In this document: one piece after another, positions 35,359-45,517 of the stretch | Numbering within the stretch: the stretch's first letter is position 1 | Layout: each line of letters starts with the position of its first letter | Assembly: GCA_025769875.1 (NCBI GenBank) | Contig: JAGFNK010000129.1 | Coordinates: forward strand, 53,261 to 117,260 | Direction: 5' to 3' | DNA length: 64,000 nt | Origin: Russula earlei | Taxonomy: Eukaryota; Basidiomycota; Agaricomycetes; Russulales; Russulaceae | Translations under genes and position numbers: made by a program | The notes under the pieces: model-generated | Databases searched by the model: none | Told to the model about the DNA's origin: nothing | What the model saw: only the letters and a program-made list of their open reading frames with translations

Positions 35359-36226
35359 ATGACTGAGGAGGAAGCCAAGATCTTAAACTTCCTCTTGGAG
35401 CACAAGGACCAAATGACGTCCAACACTATGTTCAAGGATCAAGTCTTCAATGAGGTGGCCAGTCAAACTAGGTCCCTTTGTAAGAAGGTTGGCTTCAAAA
35501 CTCTGAGCTTGTGCAAGATGAAGTGGCAAACGGTACATGTTTCCTCTTTTCACTACACCGCAACACTGACACTGTTCAACTAGATGAAGACTGACTGGGA
35601 CACCATTTCAGTGATCAAAAACAAGTCTGGTGTGGCTTGGGATGATGTGACAGGAATGGACATATCAGCAGAAAATCAAAATCAGGCAGTGTATGATGAG
35701 CTGGTCGCGGTGCATCTGTAACTCCTGATTTGTCGACAATATCTTACTTTAGTAGGACAAATCAGTGGTCAAGAAGTTCCACCACAAGGGCTGGCCACAT
35801 TGCAAGGCCATGGAATCTCTTGTAGGAACAAAAACCAAAGGCAAACATGTGTACCGGGCTTCGCAGCCAACACCTCATGCTGAGCATGCTCCATCCCAGC
35901 CACCTACTCCTGCTCACCTGACCCCCAATTTGTCTCAAGTCAGCGGCAGCAGGAGGGCATCGACTTCACCATCAAATACCTCATTGGACTTCACAAATAC
36001 CTCATTCAACTTTATAACCAACAAGCATAAATCACCTCACATTGACAATATCCTGATGTCTGAAACATCTTCAGCTAAAAAACAGAAGGGTGACACCATG
36101 GTGTCTGCTGTCATGGGTGTTACAGCAGTCATGAACAGAGTTGTTGATGTCTTTGACTCAACTGTCCATTCTCTTGGTCTCTCCCTGCCCATGCCTAAAT
36201 TTGCACCCGCACCCGCTGTAAGGTGA
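35359..36226 (+). pseudogene. PIF/Harbinger Myb/SANT-like DNA-binding protein
   Basis: In PIF/Harbinger transposons a Myb-like protein partners the nuclease. Exons are 35359-35532, 35584-35709 and 35756 onward, with GT-AG introns of 51 and 46 bases. The protein begins 'MTEEEAKILNFLLEHKDQ' and reads 'LCKMKWQT' into 'DWDTISVIKNKSGVAWDD' in exon 2. Exon 3 continues with 'SVVKKFHHKGWPHCKAMESL', a Ser/Thr/Pro-rich linker, and 'MPKFAPAPA', where an LTR is inserted in an Ala-Pro coding repeat. The trihelix Myb/SANT pattern (spaced Trp residues, GxxWD) is the basis of the call. Reading past the LTR, the repeat CACCCACACCTG would extend the Ala/Pro/Thr tract. The domain itself has no stop; the C-terminus is disrupted. 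Confidence 0.65.
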
Positions 36227-36720
36227 GCCATATCGCTGGCCTCAGAACCACATGCGGACCGCGCGCGATGCGTGACACTCGGCCTCCTCCCACACCTTGC
36301 CTCCTTCCTCGCATCGCATCGCCCAGTCCTCGCCACCGACCACGTGCACACACCACGCCTCGGCACACGCGACGCGTTCGCATCTCAGGCCTTTCACCAT
36401 GGCCTCGACCGTCTCGACCAGTCTCGATTCTCTTTCATGCCTATCTCCCTTTCATGCCTTTCATCCTTAGTACTTCTCTCCTGTATATAAAACACCTAGC
36501 TACTCTGTAGTAAAAAAGAGGAAGAATACAGTCTTCTTGAGTTCCCCTTACCTTCAGTCAGAAACTTCCACGCACGAGTGATCTTGCTCTCCTCTCCTCT
36601 CCTTCTCTTCTCCCTTCCTCCTCCTTACATTCCTCTTGCTCTTGGGTCAAGACAACCGTCTTTGGATCGCCGTCCAGCCCCACGAACTCTGCGCGCCCTG
36701 GTTTGGCTCGCTTCACTGCA
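36217..36720 (+). mobile_element. Solo LTR, family B
   Basis: It starts TGTAAGG and ends CACTGCA. The flanks are CCCGC on the left and CCCAC on the right, a 4-of-5 target duplication inside the proline-coding repeat. The core promoter 'ctgtatataaaacacctagc' lies near 36480, the hallmark of this family in the window. A matching 5' end (TGTAAGGC) is found at 58888 on the minus strand. Confidence 0.75.
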
Positions 36721-36826
36721 CCCACACCCACACCTGCACCCACACCCACACCTGCACCCACACCCACACCTGCACCCACACCCACACCTGCACCCACACC
36801 CACACCTGCACCCACACTTGCAGGTG
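36721..36826 (+). repeat. 18-base minisatellite CACACCCACACCTGCACC
   Basis: About six tandem copies. In the frame of the interrupted Myb-like gene it reads as alternating Ala/Pro/Thr-Pro, matching the 'APAPA' just before the inserted LTR. It is therefore probably part of the original coding sequence and not part of the LTR. Confidence 0.85.
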
Positions 36827-37389
36827 ATACCATACCTTGATTTTTGGCACTTCCCGAGTATGCACATCAGACACTGGCAGTCCAACGCCTTGCCAGTGAT
36901 ATCAAGGATATCACAAATGGTTGTTGGTTGCCAACTGATGATATTGTCCCAGCATTATCCCTGTGTGCCAATTGCAGCATCGGAGAGGTGGATGGCTACC
37001 TCACACTCATATCTGTGGAGTCATCATGTGAGTTTGCATGTGGATACATATGTAATCTGGTGGAGAAAGTGAAGCAAGCATAAGCAATGATTTGTGTTGT
37101 TGTGTCATGTATGTGTATCCAAATAAATATTTCACATATTGTGAAATTACATGTGATGTGCCAAAAAACATTTCTGTCAAAAAGTTGCATGCTTTGTCCC
37201 CATTGTTGTCCCCTCCCTCGCTCAAGATGCCTGATAACCCTCATCAGCAATGGGTACAATGGCGACACCAACGGCTCTATGTCATGTTAAAATGTCAACT
37301 GTTCTCTTACTTTGCTGCCAAGCATTACTTGAGCTCCTTGAGCCCCTCTATCGTCCTCCTATCCCATATCACACATCTTCATACACTGG
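36827..37389 (+). other. Inter-gene part of the Harbinger relic
   Basis: No gene can be supported. The stretch lies between the Myb-like gene and the nuclease relic and may include its decayed 5' exons (for example an open frame with 'VVGCQLMILSQHYP' near 36905), but nothing there is diagnostic. Confidence 0.4.
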
Positions 37390-37957
37390 GGCTAAGTGGG
37401 TTGAGGACCTACTCACTGGCCATCCAGAGTGCATTTGGACTGAGCTTGGGGTGCATAAAAAAGTATTTATCATCCTCCAGTGGATCCTCCAATGACTTGG
37501 TATCTCATCATCATGACACGTCCAAGTCGAAGGACAAATTGCTCTCTTCCTTTATACAGCTGTCACAGGGCTGCCATTGACACATGTTGGAGAGTGTTTT
37601 CAGCAGTCACCCCGCACCATTTCAAAGTAAGTATCTCTCAGGTTTCTTTCAGATGTCGTCTGATGGATAGCTAGGTATTTTAATAAAGTTCTAGATGTTC
37701 TCTCGAGCCCTCCCTTCTACACCACATTTGTGTGCCTTCCCAATGTTGATTCACCCCCTCACCCCTTTATCCAAAGCAACCCCAAATTCTTTCTATTTCT
37801 CAAGGACGCGCTGGGTGCTATCGATGGTACACATATCGACTGTTTTGCCACTGCTGCAGAGTGTGATGTGGCAAGGAACTGCAAAGGAGGTCTCATGCAG
37901 AACTGCCTTGGAGTGTTAGGATTCTTGCATTCTTGTCTGTTTACCTATGCTTGGTGA
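37390..37957 (+). pseudogene. PIF/Harbinger nuclease, truncated relic
   Basis: Coding-like pieces in order are 'IWTELGVHKKVFIILQWIL' (37430-37495), then, in another frame after a break, 'ALFLYTAVTGLPLTHVGE' (37541-37594). A probable short intron starts with gtaagtatc near 37627. The last block has 'KFFLFLKDALGAIDGTHIDC' and 'NCKGGLMQNCLGV' (37790-37920). GAIDGTHI with a following KGGLSQN-type motif is characteristic of the Harbinger DDE nuclease, the D of IDGTH being the first catalytic residue. At least one stop (near 37495) interrupts it, and the C-terminal half with the remaining catalytic residues is absent. Confidence 0.75.
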
Positions 37958-38132
37958 CTTATCTCTGCTTACTCATCTCTGCTTAGTGATTGCTTAGTGA
38001 CCCGCTTACTCATTGATCAGTAATTGCTTATTCATGGCTTACTGATTGATGATAGATACTAGGAAAGAATAACTCACGTGTGAGTCATTTCTTACACTTT
38101 CCAATTGCGCTCTACGTTTTCGGATACTACTG
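37958..38132. other. Short repetitive linker
   Basis: It contains several copies of 'ctcatctctgcttagtga' and 'cttactcattgat'-type phrases, probably an internal repeat of another element. No gene. Confidence 0.5.
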
Positions 38133-38752
38133 TGTTACCAAGTGGTTTGGGGTCCGGAAGATGCTGGAACACCTGAACTATGGGCTGCACCATTTGCATG
38201 ATATGTGCATCAGATCTTGATCACTTATGTTTGTTGATATCGTGATCAGAACGTGTTGATTGTATCTTTCTGAAGATGTATTGAAGAAGCAATGAGTAGC
38301 ATTGCTTCTGTCCCAGATGTTCTTGTACCACCATGTATGTTGCTTCCTTGATTAGGAAAGTACTTATGACACCAAGATTGCTACTAGGGAAGCACTTAAT
38401 GCTTCCAGCACCAAGATCATTTACATAGAAGCAACCTTGCTTCTATGAGCCACGTTTTGCTTCTATAGCACCGACCAGTACTACAGTAGCACAAACCTTA
38501 TCCCTGTAGGGCTATATAAGGCCCCCAGTTGTAACAGTTGAGCCCTAAGCTCGACTTAGTTTGCCAATCCCAAACAGTTGACTCCTACCCTGTCTGCAGA
38601 GCCCCTCTCATCTTATTGCCATACTCCAGAAGGATCTAACACTCCTTCCCCTCCACGAGTATTGCTTGCTTGACTCAAGCATATCTGCATTGGTAGGATG
38701 CATTCATAGACGTGACCATTGATCTTATTTAAGGCACTTTGGAGCCTTAACA
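38133..38752 (+). mobile_element. LTR D (solo or isolated)
   Basis: It starts TGTTACCAAGTGG and ends GAGCCTTAACA, 620 bases, with a promoter-like 'ggctatataaggccccc' near 38510. No convincing target duplication is visible (flanks 'tactg' and 'ctgca'). The first 85 bases recur at 61244, where they are cut by an X element. The ends and the TATA box support an LTR; the internal region is missing. Confidence 0.7.
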
Positions 38753-38784
38753 CTGCAGCCGATAGTTGCCTAGCAGGTAGAGGG

Positions 38785-39361
38785 TGTTATGGCATCACAG
38801 CTGTAAGAGTGTTAGCTCAAGATTCAGTGGGGCCAAGTCCCTGTGACTTGGTTCAAGGGTTCAGTGGGGGCCGGCTCAAAGAGACCAGGTCAAGGGTTTA
38901 GCATCTCAAGGCTGAGTCAGACAATGACTCAGTCTGCAGACAGAGTCGATCTTCTGGTTTCACAGATGAGGAGGATGATGAGAGAGAAGTCGAGGAGGAA
39001 GAGGAACACAAAGGTCCCTTGTGGCAAATTCAAGTCAAGCAGAGTATAAGCCAGCACATGCAAGTTGTGATTTGAGAGAGTATACAGGGCAAGGGATGCG
39101 ACAGGAAATGGGACAAAGCTAAGCTTGGGGCATTCCCCAGCTTTTACAGGCGCTTAAATACTGTATCTAGTGAGGCTGTACAGTACCATATGTAGAACAA
39201 TAGATAAAGGTGAACCAATAGCAAAAGGAACTCAAACAATAGGTGAAATACAATAGGTGAAACAATAAAAGATCATCAGTATCAAGGGATGAAACAGTAA
39301 CCAAGGGGAGAACAATAACAAAGAAGTTAGAGACAAACTGACAAGGGGGTTATTCATGACA
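38785..39361 (-). mobile_element. LTR C, 3' LTR of gypsy relic 2
   Basis: On the minus strand it begins TGTCATGAATAACCCCC and ends CCATAACA, 577 bases, directly downstream of the gypsy chromodomain relic. A partial copy of the same LTR is at 60929-61243. Very few CpG remain. The TATA-like 'gcgcttaaatact' appears near 39150 on the plus strand. Confidence 0.7.
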
Positions 39362-40817
39362 GAGGGTCTGTCTCCAGCACCCTTCAAACTGCTTCTCTGT
39401 GTCAAAGCAGTCTAGATCATGTTCACCTTGGCCATAGTTATAAAGGTTGTAACAAGGGGTGGCCTGGAGGATCTTGCCATAGTCTCCATGTCCTTCTCCG
39501 TTCTTCCCCCTTACTCTCAGCTCTCCCAAGGCAACATTGTAGGCCACATACCTGGCTGGTTTGTTGCCCCAAGTCACACCATCAGGGATGTCAATCCCTG
39601 TGTGGTGTCTGTCAGCGTCCCATCATACCCAAGGCTCTCCAGGGTGGGCAACCTGGTCAAGAGTGCTGGTAGGGGATGTCACATTCCAGTCCCCAAGCTG
39701 AGTGTCAACTTGGTCAGCAGGGGGTCCAAATTCAAGGGGACACATGTCTGCTTCTCCTTCCCCAGTACCATGTTCATCCATTCCTTGGAGAAGGAGATGA
39801 CAGAAGTGTCAGGAGTGGTAATTTTGAGTGGCCCCTCTGCTCCAGAGAGGTCAGATTGGGGAACAATCTCAGTAGTAGGAGTTTGAGACATGTGGGAGTG
39901 ATGATGTGGGGGTGAGGAAACAGAGGGCATCCTTCGCTGGATCCATATAACCTGTATGGCAGTGGGGTTCTTTCTGTGGTATTCCTCTATTAGTCTAGAC
40001 ACTTTGATGTTCTCTACTGGTTCCCAAGAGTCATGGGCTTTGGAGTATCCTTCCCACTGGACTTGATACTCCAGTTGTTTCCTCCTTCCAGTTTGTCTTG
40101 AACCTAAAATTGTTGCTACTTCATATTCCTCTTCTCCTTCCACCAATTCTGCTTCTGGATTGGTGTAGTTGGCCCCATGTTCCTCCATTTCCTTGTAAGG
40201 TGTCAAAAGGATGCATGAAATGTGTTATGGATCCTCCAGCGGTTAGGGAGATCCAATCTGTATGTCACCAGGCTGATCACCTCCATGATTTCAAAGGGCC
40301 CATAACATGTTGGGCATAGTTTCACTGTAGGATGTGTCATTTTTAGGTTGGTGCTGTCAAGCCATACCCTTTCTCCTTTCTGATAAGGTTGGAAACCACT
40401 TCTTTGCTTCCACATCAGGGAAGCGATTTTCATTGCTTCTTGTGCCTGTGATCTCACTTCCTGGATTCGGACTTTCCAATTGTCTATTCTTGGTATCTTG
40501 CTTCCCCAATTTGGTTGGTGTGCCTTGGGTGTAAAGCCCATCCATAAGAAGAAAGGGGACTGCTTGGTTGTCTCAGAAACGTTAGAATTCATTGTGTATT
40601 GCACCAGAGGCAGCCAGTCCACCCAGTTGTCTTGTTGGTGGTTGCAAAAGATCCTGAGTGACATTTCCATTGTCTGATTTGTCCTTTCTGATTGTCCATC
40701 TGTCTGGGGATGGTGGGCAGTGCTGATATTCTGTTTGATATGCAGCTGGTCACAAAGTTCCCTAATAGACTTGGAACTTATTAGTTTGTCATGATCGGAT
40801 ATGATCTTGCTTGGTAC
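39362..40817 (-). pseudogene. Ty3/gypsy relic 2: integrase end and chromodomain
   Basis: On the minus strand, the integrase core is recognisable near 40817-40780 as 'VPSKIISDHDKLISSKSIRE' and then 'ISTAHHPQTDGQSERTNQTM' (near 40700). Next come the GPY/F-like region 'TCYGPFEIMEVISLVTYRLD' (near 40290) and a chromodomain with 'GEEEYEVATIL', 'RKQLEYQVQWEGY' and 'HDSWEPVENIK' (about 40140-40005). Frames break near 40205 and 39680. Reverse transcriptase, protease and gag are missing, because the element is cut in the integrase by a copia element. A chromodomain would direct integration to methylated histone tails in a live element (family knowledge). The whole relic is nearly devoid of CpG. Confidence 0.85.
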
Positions 40818-40953
40818 TGTTGAAGATGCACAGTGTGTGTGATTAGATAGCAGCAGATGATAAGATCGCAGGCAGATCTATCAGACAATAGTTCAGTTCA
40901 GTTGTGATTGCATCACAACGCACCTGGGGCTCAGGCCAGTGCTGATCTCAACA
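40818..40953 (-). mobile_element. Ty1/copia 3' LTR, short
   Basis: Minus strand: begins TGTTGAGATCAGC and ends GCATCTTCAACA, 136 bases. The purine tract 'caggggaa' directly precedes it. Short LTRs of this size are common in fungal copia elements. It sits inside the integrase frame of gypsy relic 2, directly after 'ggtac'. Confidence 0.8.
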
Positions 40954-41460
40954 TTCCCCTGTGATTAGAACAGTTGTTAGGTCAGATCAAAGGAGACCTA
41001 AACCATCGAGGAAGGTCTGAAGCAACGCATGAGCAAGCGGCTTGGTGAGGCCATCAGCAAGCATCTCTCCTGTAGGTGTATGGATCAGTGTGACCAGTCC
41101 ATCTTCAACATATTGGCAAATAGTATGATGCTTGATAGGGATATGTTTTGATCGTCTTCCGGTGACTGGATTGAGGGTGAGATCAACTGCGCCTTTGTTA
41201 TCACCATGAATTGGAATTGGATTGGAGATTTGGTAGCCAATCTTGGAGAAGAAGCTCCAATGCCATGCGGCTTGATTAGCTGTGTTGGCTGATGCCATAT
41301 ATTTGGCTTGAGTGGTGCTTTGGGCAACAGTCTTCTGTTTGCGCGATGACCAAGAGATCGCAGCGCTAGATAGTAGGAAGACATAGCCTGAGGTGGAACA
41401 AAAGTCATCTGCATTGTCTCTGAGGCTAGAGTCAGAGTACCCATGTAGTCTGCTATCGCT
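40954..41460 (-). pseudogene. Ty1/copia RNase H end, truncated
   Basis: The C-terminal end of a copia polyprotein. 'STSGYVFLLSSAAISWSS' and 'KQKTVAQSTTQAKYMA' (about 41400-41290) are followed by 'GDNKGAVDLTLNPVTGRRSK' (near 41195) and 'HTPTGEMLADGLTKPL' (near 41070), ending at 'LGLL' before the purine tract. These are the diagnostic copia RNase H motifs. The 5' part of the element is lost at about 41460-41520. Many C-to-T type changes are apparent, and one frame is open for the last 104 codons. Confidence 0.85.
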
Positions 41461-41520
41461 AGTGCTGTTGCCGGCTCAGCTCGAAATGGTTTTGAGCCGA
41501 GCCAGAGCCGTATCTGAGCC

Positions 41521-42660
41521 AAGGTAAGCTGTTCAATGGCTTGTGGCTCAAAACAGCACGAGCCGTTATGAGCCGTTTTGAGCCATTTTGAAGTGCCAGA
41601 TTTGGAGTTTTGAAGGGCCAGATTTGGATATGGTTGCTTGATTTGGAGAGTTGTCTGCCACTTCTACATCGCGAGCAGGCCTCCCTTAGGCTCCCTTTCT
41701 GCCATCCTCAGTTACCATTGTGGACATGTGGTCCTGTGTCTCGTCTTTTTATCTTTATATCCACCTTGACTCAAGTGCCACTCATGAGCCTTGGCAAGAT
41801 CTTTGGTGCCCCTTCCCCAGCAGAGGCTGCACTGTCTCCTGCCAAAGCTGCCCGTGTCCTGTCAGAAAGCTCAGCAGCAAACTCGCTGTACGCTACCATC
41901 TCAAAGATCTCAGGGTCGACCTCCTGCTGCCCATCAACGTTACAGCTTACCCCGTCCCCCCACCACTAGTCCAACAGTCAAAGCTTCTACCACCCAGACA
42001 TCACTGCTCAGTCCAGACAATGGAAAGAAGAGTTGTCACAGCACACTGAGAGTTATGGTCGAGCCCTCATGTGCACCATCAAAGCCCGCCCTGGTCACAG
42101 CTCCACGCGCGATCCAGAGACGCCATCTCGCAAAAAAGGAATCTTCACTGAACCGTCAGTACGCGGGTCACGTCCAGTGCTTCCTTCATCTGACGAGCAG
42201 GTTGCACTCGGTGACAAGGTGGATCACAGGTATCTGTCGTAAGTATCGGTGGTGCGGAAGCTTCTCCCCGATTGTGCTGCCACTGCTTCTGCCTGGACAG
42301 TGGCTGACAACCATTTTTGGGCCATGTAGCTGGTCCCAAGTTGGTAAACTTCAGTCGGGCGCTCGTGACTGCTGCCGACATCACTTCAGTCGCGACATGG
42401 GGCCACGTGCCCCCAACACCATTGGGCATAGAATGCCTGCGAGCATGAGTAAGGTGCACAAAGTTATGCAGTGGTTGTGCTCATGCAGCAAGGGCCATGG
42501 TCTCGACGACAACAGAGAAACCTCTGTGCCGCTGGGCAGGAAGCTATCCATATGCGATGCCCTTCATTGTCAGCGCAAACAATTTCATGTGACTGACTTG
42601 AACCCTTTGGTGCTAGGATTGCGACAGATCTGAATCCACAATTCTGCCTCCAAAGAAGTC
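41521..42660 (+). pseudogene. Decayed gene-like region, unknown
   Basis: Three overlapping frames show local coding character: 'VTAADITSVATWGHVPPTPL' in one, 'GSRPVLPSSDEQVALGDK' in another, and a 280-codon open frame from 41791. No single frame keeps it, so the region is probably a degraded gene with frameshifts. I cannot name a family. It is bounded by the copia relic on the left and the family A chromovirus on the right. The text near 41480-41590 contains several degenerate 'gagccgttttgagcc' repeats. Confidence 0.3.
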
Positions 42661-42966
42661 GACTATGGAGCAGCAGGAGCTGGAGATGTTGAACCACACC
42701 CAGATGACCAATCTGCTTTAACATCGACAAGTCAACTGCTACAAAGCTTGGCAAGCTGTCGACGTTGAAAGAGGAATTGTGCGTTTTTTCTTATTGTCGA
42801 CTTTCTCCCTCCCTAGCTCACTAATGATCGGTATCTAGCATCATGTGTAAATCTCTTGAATGGTACCAGTCCTCTCTGAACAACCACCCTGTGCGTTGCA
42901 TCATCCGCTCGTCCCCACCTCCCCTCCGCTAGCATTTGTACACTTGGCTGACTTGTCCACATTATC
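42661..42966. other. Left flank of the chromovirus
   Basis: Short plus-strand coding-like stretch 'MEQQELEMLNHTQMTNLL' near 42666, then no gene. It is not related to the hAT transposase on the other side of the chromovirus. Confidence 0.4.
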
Positions 42967-43460
42967 TGTCACCGACTGGGGGCGGTGTCGCTGACAAATC
43001 GGTTCACGCGCGAGATAAACGCAGCGAGTCGAGCGAGACACTAAGTCTTTCGCGAGTTTCAGGGATCTTGGAGATGATATTGCCAAGGCAAATATGTTCT
43101 GCGGAGAGGGGAGACTGCGAATAAGTCTTCGCGTTGAGAAGGCTTATGAGCAAGAGAAGTTTCAGATAAGTTGCTTGATGTCTTGCAAGCCTACAAGTCC
43201 TGAAGTTCGAAATCCAGTGATATTTCACAGGAGAACAAGCTTAGGGCTTATTCTCCTCTACAGGCAGGTTTATATAGACAGTGTATCCTATATCAAATAG
43301 TAGACACAAGGTAACGATGAGGCAATCGAGACTAGGGCACACTGGAAGGTGCTGGTACATGCGAGGCTGAGTGAGTCATAAAACGCGCGGGAACTGTGAG
43401 GTCTGTCCAGGTAGGCTTGTCCGGTTGCTGGTCCGGTCCGCAGAGCTGGTTCTTGTGACA
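42967..43460 (-). repeat. 3' LTR of the chromovirus (family A)
   Basis: Minus strand begins TGTCACAAGAACC and ends AGTCGGTGACA. A TATA-like 'ctatataaacctgcc' lies at 43247-43261 (minus strand). The LTR is preceded on the minus strand by the purine tract 'aacaagggggtaa' (43461-43473). Confidence 0.93.
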
Positions 43461-43473
43461 TTACCCCCTTGTT
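43461..43473 (-). promoter_or_regulatory. Polypurine tract
   Basis: On the minus strand 'aacaagggggtaa' abuts the 3' LTR, where plus-strand DNA synthesis of a retrotransposon starts (family knowledge). Confidence 0.8.
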
Positions 43474-43572
43474 AACGTCCTAAGTGGCGTAGGGGATAAG
43501 AGTCGATTGACAGCGATGAGTGTGGAAATGGAGTTGGTCGCGAGGAACTCGACATATTCTGTCGGTTTTGCA

Positions 43573-44727
43573 TCATCGATGTGGATTCCTGCAACGATCA
43601 GCGATGTGTCCGTGGTGGTTGCAAAGGACGCAGATGGCAATCTTGGGACACTCGAACGTGTCGTGTCCTCCATCGTGGCACCAAGCACACTTGTCCGAAA
43701 GTCGAGGGGTGAATTGATACCACGGGTCCAGTAGGGCTTCTTTGGCATCTTTATGCTCCTGGTCGGTAAGTTGGGGCATGGTTCCAAACAAGACTCGTGG
43801 TTCGAGATGCGTTTTGGCATTAGCTTTGGCCAGTTTGACTTCCGCGTCTCTGACTTCCCACACCATGTCGTGGTATCTTTCGCGAGCGGTGACGAGGCTG
43901 TTCGCCATTTGTCGTGTTTTCTTAATGGCGAACCGGTAGTGACATACTTCTGCCTCTAGGGATAGGTCTTGCTCGAACCTAAGTGCCTCGTCTATAGCCT
44001 TAGTGTGTCTGAGGCCTTCTTTAAACAGGAAGGCATCTTTCTGCGTAAGAAGGGGGCGAGGGTAGGGGTCAGCTCTGGCTTGAATGGGAATGCGATGAGT
44101 GGGACATCCGGGACCGTAGGTGGCTAGTAAAGAGGGGAAGCCATGCGTCAAGTCAGGGAGAACGAAGCGAGGGGGAAGCGTGTCGTCTTCATTGCCTGGG
44201 TCTGGGATCAGTAGATCTAGTCCGAGGTCTCCTTCTTCCCATCCTTCTCCAAGTTCTTCTAATTCCGTGAGTTGGGTGCGACTAGTGGGTGGTTCGTAGA
44301 TGGGGGGAGGAGTTCTTTCGTGGTTTATGGAGGTGAAATTTTCGTTTAGGAGGACGATATTTTCGACTTGTTGGATGATGGGTGTAGTAGTGCGTGGGGG
44401 AATTGGAATGGGGTCAGGTGAAGGGGAGCGGATGTGATAGGAGGGACTGCGGGTTCTGATAGGAGAGTTGGTTCCTTGAGTAGGGGATCGATTACCGAAG
44501 GCTCGCAGTATGGTGGTGAGGGAATCGTCTTCCCATAGTTCGCGCGCTTGTACGATCATTGCAGCGTGTTGTGCTGCTCGTCGGATGAGTATTCTGGTGT
44601 TGATGGTTGCCGCTGTCGAGGGAGAGGGCTCTCTAGACAGTGGTAGATGGATAAGTGTAGGGGAATAAGGTGGAGTGGGTACAAGGGTAGCGGTGGAAGC
44701 GGTAGGAGAGTTCTGAGTGGAGGACAT
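43573..44727 (-). CDS. Third ORF of chromovirus: Pro-rich protein with two CCHC zinc knuckles
   Basis: A 384-codon uninterrupted frame between the chromodomain end of pol and the 3' LTR. The start is 'MSSTQNSPTASTATLVPTPP' and the first third is Ser/Pro/Thr-rich. The middle is acidic with 'LTELEELGEGWEEGDLGLD', followed by a helical segment around 'RYHDMVWEVRDAEVKLAKAN'. The C-terminus has two perfect CX2CX4HX4C knuckles, C347-C360 (CAWCHDGGHDTFEC) and C366-C379 (CVLCNHHGHIADRC), five residues apart, ending at residue 384. Such knuckles bind nucleic acid in Gag proteins, so a role as an RNA- or DNA-binding accessory is an inference. It is open while gag and pol next to it are broken. Extra ORFs between pol and the 3' LTR are known in some Ty3/gypsy lineages; whether this one has described relatives I cannot check. 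Confidence 0.8.
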   Translation of the reverse strand: MSSTQNSPTASTATLVPTPPYSPTLIHLPLSREPSPSTAATINTRILIRRAAQHAAMIVQARELWEDDSLTTILRAFGNRSPTQGTNSPIRTRSPSYHIRSPSPDPIPIPPRTTTPIIQQVENIVLLNENFTSINHERTPPPIYEPPTSRTQLTELEELGEGWEEGDLGLDLLIPDPGNEDDTLPPRFVLPDLTHGFPSLLATYGPGCPTHRIPIQARADPYPRPLLTQKDAFLFKEGLRHTKAIDEALRFEQDLSLEAEVCHYRFAIKKTRQMANSLVTARERYHDMVWEVRDAEVKLAKANAKTHLEPRVLFGTMPQLTDQEHKDAKEALLDPWYQFTPRLSDKCAWCHDGGHDTFECPKIAICVLCNHHGHIADRCRNPHR

Positions 44728-44819
44728 GTCTGTTGTGTTTTTGGGGGTAGAGCGGTAGGGAATGGTTGTTTGTAGGTGGTGTTTTTATATTTGGGGTCGT
44801 CCAGCCGAAGCGGAGTAGT

Positions 44820-45027
44820 ATTCTGTTAGAAGTTCTGGGGCGTTGAGGTCGTGGTGGTCGACCATGAGTCATCTGATGCAGGGTATCCCTTCCAATGTAC
44901 GAGGTACTGAAGTTTACGTGTTCGTCCGAATCTTCTTGTGTCTAGAATTGCCTCAATTTCGTATTCTTCCTCGTTTTCACATGGTTGGTGGAGGTTACCG
45001 TGTACGGTCGCGCGCAGTCGTTCTGGT
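44820..45027 (-). pseudogene. Chromodomain of the chromovirus, detached from pol
   Basis: Minus strand reads 'NLHQPCENEEEYEIEAILD', then 'RTRKLQYLVHWKGYPASDDS', then Trp-Ser and Thr-rich sequence to a stop near 44820. EYEIEAIL...LQYLVHWKGY...W is the chromodomain core with its aromatic residues. It is separated from the integrase end ('KETEEYG', near 45525) by an inserted LTR B, so it is no longer made as part of pol. Confidence 0.8.
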
Positions 45028-45517
45028 TCAGGCAGAGGTGGACAGATGAGGGGGAAAAGATTCTGATTCCACTGGACTTCTTTTTTTTACTACAAGGTAG
45101 CTAGGTGTTTTATATACAAGAAGGGGAGTAGTAAGAGGGGGCATGTAATGAAAGGAAATGAGATGATGAAAGGAAGTAGAGTCTTGAAAGGCAATCGAGA
45201 CCGGGCGAGGCGGTCTAGGCGATCGTGAAAGGCTCGACGCGGAAACGTGTCGCGTGTGCCGGAGCGTGGGGTGCATGGTCGGTGGCAAGGGCTGCAATGC
45301 GGTCGGTGGCGGACAGCCTGGCACGCAATCATGTCTTGTGAGCATTTGGCATACGCGTGGTTGGTAGAAAGGGCTTGAAGTTGGGCACAAGAGAGGTCGC
45401 GGGTGCGTGCGTGTGTGTGTGCAGCTGTTGGCAAGGGATGAAAGCGAGCTGAGGCAAGGGAGAGGATAGGCGTCACGTCGTGTCGCATCACGTTTCCGCA
45501 CGTGATAAACGGCCCCC
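45001..45517 (-). mobile_element. LTR B inserted in chromovirus pol
   Basis: Family B hallmarks on the minus strand: 'atcacgtgcggaaacgtgat' near its 5' end, 'tatataaaacacctagctac' near 45105, and a tail 'ctctgcctgaaccagaacga' also seen in the family B copy at 57465. It lies exactly between the integrase end and the chromodomain. Boundaries are approximate to about 10 bases because no clean target duplication is visible. Confidence 0.65.

Noticed and set aside
39000..41000. Repeat-induced point mutation as the cause of decay
   Set aside because: The changes I can compare fall mainly at CpG, which fits methylation decay. A CpA bias was not evident by eye, and without counts I do not claim it.
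45028..45510. C-terminal extension of the chromovirus pol frame past the integrase
   Set aside because: The frame is open by chance through an inserted LTR B on the minus strand; the true chromodomain continues on the other side in a different frame.
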